Shown here: piece after piece, positions 1-34,748 of the stretch
How the letters are laid out: each line of letters begins with the position of its first letter
Numbering within the stretch: the stretch's first letter is position 1
Source: Halichondria panicea
Taxonomy: Eukaryota > Porifera > Demospongiae > Suberitida > Halichondriidae
DNA length: 64,000 nt
Direction of reading: 5' to 3'
Assembly (NCBI RefSeq): GCF_963675165.1
Contig: NC_087388.1
Location: 6,646,172 to 6,710,171, forward strand
Translations under genes and position numbers: made by a program
Notes under the pieces: generated by a model
Seen by the model: only the letters and a program-made list of their open reading frames with translations
Told to the model about the DNA's origin: nothing
Database searches by the model: none

Positions 1-240
1 CTTTCAGAAAATCATAAAAATTTTGACATCGGATCAACTGTACTGAAGTTATGGCTGTTGAAAGACATCCGCGTAATAATAATGATTTTGGGAATCTTTC
101 AGCTGCCATAACTTGAATTCTGTGGATCGAAAATCAAAAATGTTATGTTTTTCGAAAGCTTAGAAAGAGTCCTTTCAAATGGTACCATCAAAGTTGATAT
201 TCAAGGGATAAAAATATTTAAATTGAATTCACTCACGGGA
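1..240. repeat. Interspersed imperfect-palindrome repeat, copy 1
   Basis: Carries the phrases that recur across the window: CTTTCAGAAAATCATAAAA, GGATCAACTGTACT and AGTTATGGC on one side, and GCCATAACTTGAATTCTGTGG, AAAGCTTAGAAAGAG and CTTTCAAATGGT on the other. The two sides are rough reverse complements. The copy is cut by the left edge. No coding potential is seen. Confidence 0.8.
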
Positions 241-513
241 ATGCAAAACTATTGCTGGTGAATTGAACCCACTCACGGGAACGCAAATCCGTGTGCTCTA
301 GCGGAATGTAGTATCGAGGCCAGACTCCTCCCAGTATTATATTTGCAGGCCGATTATGCTTGCGAGTACACACACTCATGCACTGACAATTGAGACACTG
401 CTAGTGCAACATGAAAACTCTAGCCGAGCGCATATAATATATATACTAAGATTAACTCAGAGGACCTATCATATCCTAATCCTCCGTTTACAATCAAAGA
501 TCAGCATTATTCC

Positions 514-789
514 GGAAACTTCAAAATAGGCATTATGACTATAACAAAACCCATACACAATTATAACCTTATAGTCTCGATTCCAGCCCCTTCAACGACC
601 TGGAATCGAGACTATTACAATTAACCCATAATTATATGCATCATACAAAACAATATAATATGGAGGAAACTTCAAAATAGGCATCATGACTATAACAAAA
701 CCCATACACATGCATCAACGTGACTTATTAAAACAATTAGACATTCTATGTCCAAACGGAAATAATAAGGAAACTTCAAAATAGGTAAT
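514..789. repeat. Three dispersed copies of a GGAAACTTCAAAATAGG block
   Basis: The phrase GGAAACTTCAAAATAGG occurs near 514, 663 and 770. The first two are followed by ATGACTATAACAAAACCCA. No gene is visible in this interval. Confidence 0.7.
571..615. repeat. Perfect 16-bp inverted repeat (hairpin)
   Basis: ATAGTCTCGATTCCAG at 571-586 is exactly reverse-complemented by CTGGAATCGAGACTAT at 600-615, with a 13-nt loop. It could form a stable hairpin. It could equally be a remnant of a foldback element; nothing shows that it is transcribed. Confidence 0.75.
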
Positions 790-790
790 T

Positions 791-979
791 ATCACTGCAT
801 GCATGTACACGCATGACTAGGCACACAATGTATCACTGCATGCATGTACACGCATGACTAGGCACACAATGTATCACTGCATGCATGTACACGCATGACT
901 AGGCACACAATGTATCACTGCATGCATGTACACGCATGACTAGGCACACAATGTATCACTGCATGCATGTACACGCATC
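791..979. repeat. 41-bp tandem repeat, about 4.6 copies
   Basis: A 41-bp unit beginning ATCACTGCATGCATGTACAC repeats at 791, 832, 873, 914 and 955 with almost no divergence. It ends about 15 bp before the TATA box of the downstream gene, so it lies in that gene's proximal promoter. Confidence 0.9.
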
Positions 980-994
980 TAAGCGGCCTAGCGC

Positions 995-1001
995 TATAAA
1001 A
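995..1001 (+). promoter_or_regulatory. TATA box of the jacalin/aerolysin-like gene
   Basis: TATAAAA at 995-1001 follows directly after the 41-bp repeat array. It lies 82 bp before the ATG at 1083, which would place transcription start near 1025. This is inferred from position and consensus only. Confidence 0.5.
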
Positions 1002-1082
1002 GAGTCACTTTTATGAATATATGCACCAGCCTAATATCGCCATCTCGACCTCAAGTAAAGCCAACACATCAATTGATCCATC

Positions 1083-2084
1083 ATGCCAGCGATTACTCAT
1101 GCAGGAGTGGATACATCACTCTATACTTCCAACCAGTCCTATGGAGGCCATGCAGATACAACGTTGTTCACGAATATTCGTGGCACTATGGGTGCTACCA
1201 TCACCGAGATTACAGCCTACACTGACTCATGGCAACTTCAAGGCCTCAACGTCAAGTTCAGCGATGGAAATGTCTACAAGTACGGCAAAGAAGACAACAA
1301 GAAATCGCAATTTACCTTTCAAACGGGCGAGACAATCATTCAACTCGTAATGCACGATTCACACAAGAAGTGTGATAATGGTCAATACCATTCAGGTGGC
1401 TTTTACATCAAGACGAATCTCAGACGAGAGTTCGAAGTCAGCCCTAAAAAATCGCCCAAAGCCAAGTATGAGGTTGATGTTGGGTCCGGTCTGCTGGTTG
1501 GAGTGTTTGGAGGGAGCGACACGTCTAAAATCAACCAATTGGGCTTTGCAATTTTGCGTCCGGTGGAGAGCGCTGTCTTGGTTGACGTGAGCTACCCTGG
1601 TTTAAATGCAGTCCCCGTGGCCAACACTCCCACCAACGTTGATAGCGTCACCTATGCCAACAATACTTCAATAACTCAAACGGTGGACCTGCATGGCTCA
1701 ACTACCGTTACAACCGAGACCAAATGGTCAGTTTCAACTTCATTGGAGGTGTCCATGACTACAACGGTGAAGGGTGGTGTTCCAGAAGTAGCTGAAGTGG
1801 AGGGGTCGTTTCAATGGCAACTAGGGGTAACTGCATCATACGAGCGATCCTCTACAAAGGAAACATCAACTTCATACGATTTCCCTGTCGTTTGTCCCCC
1901 TGGTATGACAACCACTGCTCAGGCCATCATCTATGAGGATGAAATCACTACCAACTACGTAGGTACAATGACCTACAATCTGGACAATGGAAATACGCTC
2001 AGCTATCCTGTCAAAGGCATGTATAATGGCCTGTCTGCTCGCGGGGTGTACGTTGAGGCTCAAGAGACCCCTCTGGACAGTTGA
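1083..2084 (+). CDS. Jacalin-lectin / aerolysin-like beta-pore-forming protein
   Basis: An intronless 333-residue ORF. Residues about 1-155 look like a jacalin-type beta-prism lectin domain: an early glycine-containing strand, a GETIIQLVMHD-like strand, a TNLRREFEVSP segment and a closing GLLVGVFGGSD...INQLGFAIL strand. Residues about 156-333 are threonine/serine-rich with alternating polar strands, typical of the aerolysin fold and its insertion hairpin. The order lectin then aerolysin matches natterin-like and Dln1-like proteins, which bind glycans and assemble beta-barrel pores. No signal peptide is evident, so cytosolic or non-classical release is likely. Lack of introns in this intron-rich window is odd and could reflect retroposition or transfer. 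The ATG was chosen as the first one opening the domain; a TATA box lies upstream. Function is inferred from fold pattern only. Confidence 0.75.
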   Translation: MPAITHAGVDTSLYTSNQSYGGHADTTLFTNIRGTMGATITEITAYTDSWQLQGLNVKFSDGNVYKYGKEDNKKSQFTFQTGETIIQLVMHDSHKKCDNGQYHSGGFYIKTNLRREFEVSPKKSPKAKYEVDVGSGLLVGVFGGSDTSKINQLGFAILRPVESAVLVDVSYPGLNAVPVANTPTNVDSVTYANNTSITQTVDLHGSTTVTTETKWSVSTSLEVSMTTTVKGGVPEVAEVEGSFQWQLGVTASYERSSTKETSTSYDFPVVCPPGMTTTAQAIIYEDEITTNYVGTMTYNLDNGNTLSYPVKGMYNGLSARGVYVEAQETPLDS

Positions 2085-2132
2085 ACTGCTGAACTAAAGC
2101 CTGGGGAATGAACTGACAAATCCAGAGAGTAC

Positions 2133-2215
2133 TTTAGGTACTGAGTAGTGACAGTGTGTTAGGTACTGAGTAGTGACAGTGTGTTAGGTACTGAGTAGTG
2201 ACAGTGTGTTAGTGG
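2133..2215. repeat. 25-bp tandem repeat in the 3' flank
   Basis: Three copies of a 25-bp unit containing GAGTAGTGACAGTGTGTTAG lie just after the stop codon at 2084, probably within the 3' UTR of the pore-former gene. Confidence 0.8.
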
Positions 2216-2435
2216 ACACTGATTATATAGAGTGTTGTTGCTAGATATTCATGTGTACGTGTGTAACTCACATTTACTATAATTGTTATAATGATAATTA
2301 ATAAAAAAAAAACAGATATAATTATAACACCTGACACACAACACACAATAGATACGACAGTCTGACAGCTATATTATAGTTACATACAAAACAAAATCAC
2401 ACACACACACGTGCACGCACATATTAATAGGAGAG

Positions 2436-3057
2436 CTATCTTTTCTCAAATTCTTTGAACTTTGCTTCGAGTCTCTTGCAGTATGCATCCAGTCGATACG
2501 CAGTTTGTTCCAGAGCACTCACGCTTGATTCCACCTGGTCAATCTGATCACAGTACGGCTGAAGAGAGACGACTGTGTGTGTGTGTGTGTGTGTGCGTGG
2601 CTGGGTGGGTTAGGTGTGTGTGTGTGGGTGTGGGTGGGTGAGTTAGGTGTGTGTGTGTGGGTGTGTGTGTGATGTGTGTGGGTGTGTGTGTGTGTGTGTG
2701 TGTGGGTGGTGTTCAGTATTTATTAACACACAACAGTTTACTCACACTTGTCATTCAGGCTCTCTGAGACCTCGTTAAGCCTAGTTGCGAGTGAGGTCAT
2801 GTCAGAATACTTGGCAATAGTCATTTGGTTGAGTCGATGCAGTAACTGGTACTCTTCACTAGTAGCTGGGGGGGAGACAATAATAAAATCACCACAAATA
2901 TCAGTATTTTGGCTGTTTTACCAGATAGCTCTCCATTGAGATATTCTGTGATCTTCTCAAACATGTCTCTGGCCAGTTCTCTGTATTCCGGCGATGGCGG
3001 GATCTCCTGGCTAGCTTCAACAGCACTAGCTGACTCTTCCTCTGTGGTGGTAGACAT
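2436..3057 (-). CDS. BLOC1S2: BLOC-1 subunit 2 (biogenesis of lysosome-related organelles complex 1)
   Basis: Three exons (3057-2922, 2865-2746, 2572-2436) give a 130-residue protein closing in frame. The family is about 140 residues, so the length fits. The sequence [19 protein letters not shown] followed by a [11 protein letters not shown] heptad helix and a C-terminal [19 protein letters not shown] coiled coil is diagnostic for BLOC1S2. BLOC-1 (and the related BORC) acts on endosome and lysosome-related organelle trafficking. The 5' end faces the dynein gene across 146 bp. The 3' splice site of exon 3 lies in a CA repeat: using it, rather than a nearer TTCAG, is required to keep frame and conserved residues. 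Confidence 0.92.
2575..2712. repeat. GT-rich microsatellite in BLOC1S2 intron 2
   Basis: Impure (GT)n with interspersed GGGT blocks. On the gene's strand it reads (CA)n and supplies the sequence in front of the exon 3 acceptor. Confidence 0.85.
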
Positions 3058-3203
3058 TTTGTTGCTCTAATAGCGAATACAGTAGGAATATTGTAATCTA
3101 GTTTCTATGGTTACTTCCATGTTTTTGCTTGACCCTTTTGTTTCTTTGATGTACTAAGCTGCATGCTGTAAAGAAACTGTATAAAGAAATAAAAACATGT
3201 GAA
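3058..3203. promoter_or_regulatory. Bidirectional promoter between BLOC1S2 and the dynein gene
   Basis: Only 146 bp separate the two divergent start codons. No TATA box stands out. Shared regulation is inferred from layout only. Confidence 0.5.
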
Positions 3204-29144
<25,941 letters not shown>

Positions 29145-29313
29145 GAGAAACTTTTTAAAACTGTATCTATTATTTGTGTTGTGTATGATATACATGAGAG
29201 ATTATTATGAATAACGATAATTTTATTAAATTAATCATAAATTATAATTAGCTATAATTATATAAATTAACCTTTTGTCCACCACCACCATGCAGGGTTC
29301 TGTATGGTTCTAT

Positions 29314-29352
29314 AATAAATATTGATCATGCAGGCTAAACCAAGAGTTTATT
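29314..29352. terminator. Convergent poly(A) signals of dynein and zinc-finger genes
   Basis: AATAAA at 29314-29319 serves the plus strand. TTTATT at 29347-29352 is an AATAAA on the minus strand. If both are used, the two 3' UTRs overlap by tens of bases. The genes are tail-to-tail, 357 bp between stop codons. Confidence 0.5.
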
Positions 29353-29501
29353 GGGCTATATAAACTAATAATGATGGATAGACACAAAAAGTACATGCAC
29401 ACCTCTATAATAATTATGTATAACTAAAATAAAGCAAGCTGCAGCTATATATACAGTAGAGTTCATAGTTCAGTTCAGTTCAGTTCATAGTTCATGAGAG
29501 T

Positions 29502-32500
29502 TCAATTGACACCACCCCCAGCTAGTGCCACCTGGAACGCATCACTCTCAGAGATGCTTCGAATGAGAGCTTCATCCGACAGTCCAGCAGCAGTCTCGAC
29601 CACCTCTCCCCCTCCAAAATCAGCCTCTCCACTTGAGACCACTTCGCTCCCCCCAGCTCCTCCAAAATTCCCCATAGCTGCCAGCATATTCCCGCTCACT
29701 CCAAGACTCTTAACCTTCTCACGATGATTCTCAGATTGATAATGTTCCATAAGATCGTTGGCATCCATGAAGCTATCTCCACACACGGGGCAGGGGTGGA
29801 CTTTACGCACTCGGTTGTACTTTGGGTGTGTCTTCACGTGCTGCTTGTATGAATATTCGTTGTCGAAACCAGAATTACAGAATCGGCAGTTGTAGAGACT
29901 GGGTCCACTGTGTATCTCCACGTGGGCTTGGAGGAATCCCAGTCTAGCAAACGTCTTGTTGCAGATCTATAGAGGGGAATAGCTCTAGTGAGATAGTGAA
30001 GTGTGGTCAACTACATGTACGCACAATAAGTAACATATCCACAGAATTCAAGTTATGGCAGCTGAAAGAGTCCCCAGACTGAGAGGGGAGGGGGGGGGGG
30101 GGTGTAGTTGAACATCTTTCAACAGCCATAACTTCAGTACAGTTGATCCAATGTAAAAATTTTTATTATTTTCTGAAAGCTTAGAAAGAAACCTTTCAAA
30201 TGATGTGTTTCAATCCAAAATTTCGCCCGGGCCCTAATTTCTCATTTTTCGGCCTCGGACCATGGGCTATAATCCATGGTATCACCAAATTGGCAAATAC
30301 TTTTATCTCTCAAATATGAACTTTGATGACACCATTTGAAAGGTCTTTTTCTAAGCTTCAGAATTTTTGACTCTGGATCTACAGAATTAAAGTTATGGCA
30401 TCTGAAAAAGTCTCCAAACCTGTCCCTGTCAACAATTTCTGCACTATAAATGATCATGCCCTACACACCTCACACTCTAGCCTGTGCTCTAGTGAGCGAT
30501 GCTGCTCCAGCTCGGAGGATGTGGAGAATAACTTGTAGCAGTCTGAGCAACGAAGGTCCTTGGTGTCCGCATGTTGACTCGTCATATGACCTTTGAACTC
30601 TGTCATGAGTGCAAACGCCTCTGAGCACTCAGGGCATTTGTATGGCTTGCCATCCATATGACTCTATATACACAAAAACAAATTACGTCATTTGATGTTT
30701 CATCTAAATGTATTGTGTGTGCACTACTGTACTGTACTGTAGCCTACTCTGTAACTAGAGCCCATGGTACTGTACTGTAGCCTACTCTGTAACTAGAGCC
30801 CATGGTACTGTACTGTTAGCCTACTCTGCAACTAGAGCCCATGGTACTGTACTGTTAGCCTACTCTGTAACTAGAGCCCATGTACTGTACTGTTAGGCTA
30901 CTCTGTAACTAGAGCCCATGTACTGTACTGTTAGGCTACTCTGCAACTAGAGCCCATGGTACTGTACTGTTAGCCTACTCTGTAACTAGAGCCCATGGTA
31001 CTGTACTGTAGCCTACTCTGTAACTAGAGCCCATGGTACTGTACTGTTAGGCTACTCTGTAACTAGAGCCCATGGTACTTTGTAAAACACACATAATCTG
31101 AAAGGCCTAAGGTTTAAAAAAATCATAATGTGATTGGACCAACAGAACTAAAGTCATGGCCGTTCATTTTAATGCTGGGTACACGATACATACAAGCGTC
31201 AGTACACATTGACCTCTGATTTGACCTCTCTGTACGTACCTTGAGATGATGGACTAGGCCAGACTGCACAGGGAAGCTTTTATCACAGCCCTCAAAGGTA
31301 CATGCAAACGGTCGCTCATCGGTGTGAACACAGCGTATGTGTGTCTGCAGTGTGTCCACTCTAGTGAAGTATTTGCCACAGATGTGACACTGGACTTTAT
31401 GGCGGGCTGGGTTATGGACTTGGAGATGGCGTTGGATACGGTAGGGCCTACTGAAGGTCTTGCTGCACTGTCGACACTTGTACACCTTCTCACCATTCAC
31501 TGTCAGCACTGTACACTTGCCGTCCAACTACAAGGGGTCAAAGGTAATACATCATATATGCCTGTAAGTAGCATTTTCGAACAGCCATAATTATATACTT
31601 GTTAAAATTCTTAATTGGAATTTACAGCTTCTTGAGTTTCTTCTTCTGTCCCTCCGTTGCTTGTGTCATGTGATCCAGCAGTCAAGTCATGTGATTCAGT
31701 TGTTAGGTCATGTGATTCAGCTGTCAGGTCATGTGATCCAGCATTCAGATCATGTGATAGAGAGCCCTCAGAGTCGATAGTCACATGCAGACTAGAAGAA
31801 GTGAACTCACCCTACATGTAGACACATGCATGAGTAAGGTACACACACTGATAGTACACTGGTGTCTCCTTACCAGAACATGTTCAACAATGGAGTCATG
31901 AGAGGCCATGAGGTGAACTTCTGTACCCCCGCCAGCACTCAGGGGGGCCCCTGCAATTAAAGAGCATTAATTACCCCCCACAACCATAGACACAAGACCC
32001 CCCACCTTGCTCTACAGAGGGTTGCTGGATGTACTGCTCCAGGTTGTTAGCATTAACATTAGGGTGGTTCTCTTTAATGTGTCTTAATAAACAGCGTCTA
32101 TACACAAACCCCACCCCACACAGGGAGCACTTCTGAGGGACTGTCTTGCGCTTCTTCCCACGAGGAGTACTCTTAGAGAGAGGAGTCCCTTCTAGCTGCA
32201 TACTAGGACCTGGGGGGGGGGGGGGAGGGACACTGTAACCTGTGTAGTAACCTGTTGTGACTGTATTGTACAAAACAGATACTACTAGCAGCTAGGGCAA
32301 TACTCACTGGCCTGTGTGGGCAGTTCATCCCTGCACACACGACACTAGCTAGGGCAATACTCACTGGCCTGTGTGGGTGGTTCATCCCTGCACACACGAC
32401 ACTAGCTAGGGCAATACTCACTGGCCTGTGTGGGCAGTTCATCCCTGCACACACGACACTAGCTAGGGCAATACTCACTGGCCTGTGTGGGCAGTTCATC

Positions 32501-34436
32501 CCTGCACACACGACACTAGCTAGGGAAATACTCACTGGCCTGTGTGGGCAGTTCATCCCTGCACACACGACACTAGCTAGGGCAATACTCACTGGCCTGT
32601 GTGGGCAGTTCATCCCTGCATACACGACACTAGCTAGGGCAATACTCACTGGCCTGTGTAGGCGGTTCATCCCGGCACACACGACACAGGGAGGACGTGT
32701 CAGTGGAGGATTGACGGGCAAACTTGCGACTACAGCCAGCACAAGAATGAATAGACACACCCAACTTCCTGCACATAAGATATGGACAGTCATAAGTTAA
32801 TTAGCTAGTAATTAGATTGTCTCACAGCTTCTTTGTTGGTGGAAGAGGGTCTTCATTGTTCTCAGACACAGAGTCTAGTAGAGTGGAGACGTGGTCTAAT
32901 GGTGGACCCTCAGAGGTGAGTACATCACTCAACACCACCACACCGCCACCTCTGTCCAGCTCCTACACACACGACTTTAGTAGTTACCACTTAGAATATT
33001 AAATATACACGATTAAGTTACTTGACTTCCTAAGGAACCTTTAGTTTACACATAATTATATGTACATGTACTCTACACTACACCTACCCCCGTCCCCGCC
33101 CCCCCACCATGTACATGTACTCTACACTACACCTACCCCCCCCCACCATGGTACATGTACTCTACACTACACCTACCCCCGCCCCCCCACCATGTACTCT
33201 ACACTACACCTACCCCCGCCCCCCCACCATGTACATGTACTCTACACTACACCTACCCCCGCCCCCGCCCCCCCACCATGGTACATGTACTCTACACTAC
33301 ACCTACCCCCCCCCCCCGCCCCGCCCCCCCACCATGATTGTATAGTGGATTGTAGTGCACTTGCAACAGTCCAAACAGCAAAACTAATTTGAAAGGGGGA
33401 ATTATATTTAGCGTAGTTATTTCGGTCACTTTTGATTCTACAAAATAATTCTAGCACATATCTGAGAAGAGTAAAAAAGACAGAACCAAAAAGGGAAAGT
33501 TGGGTTGTCGCCCGGTTTCCGTGAAACTTGATTGTGTACAACTTGATTATGTACTTGACAGAAGTATGATGTATTCAAAAGTTAGGGAAATTACTTATTG
33601 ATTTGTAAAGAAATGAAGAAAAGTCCCCAAGAGGGAATCGAACCCACGCCTTATCTATCATGGGATCTACGAAGCTACCACCCTAACCACTAAGCCACTC
33701 CCAGAGGTTTAGGTTTTAGGCTAAGAAATTTATTATCTACCGTATAGCGCGAAATTTTCGAGGCACTTATATTTCGTGGATTGGCCTCTAAAAACCATTT
33801 CGTTGCACAATGTTCGCGGAATGACTGCTTACCGGAAGCCACGCCTTTAAATCTTTGCATGATAGCAGGTAATTCTAATTAAAGAACACTTTTTGTGGAC
33901 TTAATTTTCGTGTAGAATTCTAACCCACGAAATCCGCAAAAATTAAGCCCCTCGAAAATTTCGCGCTATACGGTATTATTGTGGTTTTGCTATTAGGCTG
34001 TTGCAAGTGCACTGCAATCCACTGTACCCCCCCCCCACCATGATTGTACCCCCCACCATGATTGTACCCCACACACATGATTGTACCCCACACACATCAC
34101 TGTACCCCCTACCATGATTGTACCCCACACACATCACTGTACCCCCTACCATGATTGTACCCCCCACCATGATTGTACCTGTAGACTACCCAGTCCGATC
34201 TCAGTGAGGTACACAGTCTGCAGTAGCGAGGTGGTGTCATCCTTCATCCCCCTAACCTGCTCCACAGCACTCTTGATAATATCCCCTGCCCTGGATACTG
34301 GGAGGTTGGCCAGTACATCCAGATATGATTGCACACGATGAAGGTTGCTCAGTACACTGGTGGCTTTGAGCAACGCGTCCTGGATGGATGCTGATACTTG
34401 ATCCTTGAGCCGCTCTGTCAGCGGATCTCCCGCCAT
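29502..34436 (-). CDS. C2H2 zinc-finger transcription factor, about eight to nine fingers
   Basis: Nine exons (34436-34179, 32962-32826, 32768-32650, 32209-32006, 31950-31874, 31811-31626, 31527-31240, 30663-30469, 29966-29502) give 642 residues in frame. Order: helical N-terminus beginning MAGDPLTERL; a four-cysteine motif CAGCSRKF...CRVC; a lone finger CSLCGVGFVYRRCLLRHIKENH; a repeat of SHDLTAG-like heptapeptides; then a C2H2 run including CRQCSKTFSRPYRIQRHLQVH and CEICNKTFARLGFLQAHVEIH; and a Gly/Ser-rich tail. Several fingers are split by phase-0 introns after two cysteines or after the helix, which supports the joins. Likely nuclear DNA-binding; the target is unknown and I cannot name an orthologue. 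Linking the first exon (34179-34436) rests on phase only. The donor of exon 3 lies in a 57-bp minisatellite. Confidence 0.8.
30035..30450. repeat. Imperfect-palindrome repeat copy (zinc-finger gene intron)
   Basis: In reverse orientation: CAGCTGAAAGAGT, AACTTCAGTACAGTTGATCC, TTTTCTGAAAGCTTAGAAAG, centre ACCATGGGCTATAATCCATGG, then CATTTGAAAGGTCTTTTTCTAAG and AAAGTTATGGCATCTG. It is a full-length copy. Confidence 0.8.
30725..31080. repeat. Tandem repeat, about 8 copies of a 42-44-bp unit
   Basis: Unit GGTACTGTACTGTTAGCCTA plus CTCTGTAACTAGAGCCCAT, with AGCC/AGGC and GTAA/GCAA variants, in a zinc-finger intron. Confidence 0.92.
31665..31765 (-). repeat. Coding 21-bp repeat (SHDLTAG heptapeptides)
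   Basis: Five imperfect 7-residue repeats SHDLNAG, SHDLTAE, SHDLTTE, SHDLTAG and SHDTSNG lie in exon 6 of the zinc-finger gene. Every unit contains TCACATGA on the coding strand, so the array is also a row of CACATG E-boxes. Confidence 0.8.
32302..32690 (-). repeat. 57-bp minisatellite spanning a 5' splice site (zinc-finger gene)
   Basis: Seven ACTCAC (GTGAGT on the gene strand) copies at 32302, 32359, 32416, 32473, 32530, 32587 and 32644, exactly 57 bp apart. Each unit contains the last about 40 nt of exon 3, the donor and about 15 nt of intron. The copy at 32644 is the one attached to the full exon. Extending into the next units meets an in-frame TAG. Confidence 0.93.
33060..33335. repeat. 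Tandem repeat of CTACACTACACCTACCCCC units
   Basis: About six copies of a 42-50-bp unit: GTACATGTACTCTACACTAC, ACCTACCCCC, variable GCCCCC run, ACCATG. All frames open by repetition only. Confidence 0.9.
33597..33712 (-). mobile_element. tRNA-derived SINE, copy 1
   Basis: On the minus strand it has an A box TGGCTTAGTGG and a B box GGTTCGATTCC about 50 nt apart, then TCTTTACAAATCAATAAGTAA. The same tail follows the copy at 53744-53855. The body does not fold as a normal tRNA, so it is a SINE head, transcribed if at all by RNA polymerase III. Confidence 0.7.
33738..33976. mobile_element. Foldback MITE with TACCGTATAGCGCGAAATTTTCGAG ends
   Basis: ACCGTATAGCGCGAAATTTT at 33739-33758 is mirrored by AAAATTTCGCGCTATACGGT at 33955-33974, followed by AT-rich flanks. 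Internal AACCCACGAAAT pairs with ATTTCGTGGATT. No ORF. Confidence 0.8.
34024..34178. repeat. Short repeats of ATTGTACCCC(C)ACCATG / ACACACATCACTGTACCCC
   Basis: A simple-sequence tract directly downstream (gene sense) of the first zinc-finger exon. The last copy contains the donor GTACAATC. Confidence 0.85.
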
Positions 34437-34748
34437 GTCCTGTAGCGTACATATGTATGCATTATTATACACCACATACACAGGGTGTTGAGTATACCTA
34501 TCCAGCCATGATGACACGCCCCTATTACATGGCTCTGTACACATACACAGCCTTATTAAGACACGCACACACACGGCCCAAAGACAAGTACAGTCTAGTG
34601 ACTCCCCTATAAGCAAAGCTCACGCTAGCTACTCATTCAGCTATTCTGGGTACCTGATATCGAGGTAGCTTTTGTTAACTTTCCCGTCAAGTTTCTCGCC
34701 AAAGAAATTCAACACACCAAGATGACCTTTGACCCTTCCACCAGCGCT
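34437..34748. promoter_or_regulatory. Bidirectional promoter between the zinc-finger gene and WDR82
   Basis: The two start codons diverge and are 312 bp apart. No TATA box is evident. Co-regulation is inferred from spacing. Confidence 0.45.

Larger units (their letters stand above)
33347..34023. mobile_element. Composite element with about 35-bp inverted ends, holding a SINE and a MITE
   Basis: The left end GGATTGTAGTGCACTTGCAACAG...AGCAAAACT at 33347-33386 is mirrored by TTTTGCT...CTGTTGCAAGTGCACTGCAATCC at 33984-34020. Between them lie a tRNA-derived SINE and a foldback MITE. It looks like a non-autonomous DNA transposon that received later insertions. Related ends occur at 44985-45102. 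Confidence 0.6.

Noticed and set aside
1013-1350. Overlapping ORFs starting at 1013 and 1021
   Set aside because: Shadow frames of the jacalin/aerolysin-like ORF; no family resemblance.
32203-32793. Minus-strand ORF of 196 codons with a repeated HRPVSIALASVVCAGMN block
   Set aside because: 57-bp minisatellite read out of the gene's frame; the conserved zinc-finger frame is different and stops in each repeat.
33060-33392. Proline/histidine-rich ORFs in three frames
   Set aside because: They come from a 42-50-bp tandem repeat in a zinc-finger gene intron.
33597-33712. A functional tRNA gene
   Set aside because: A and B boxes are present, but acceptor and anticodon stems do not pair over a normal tRNA length, and two other copies with a shared tail exist. 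SINE fits better.
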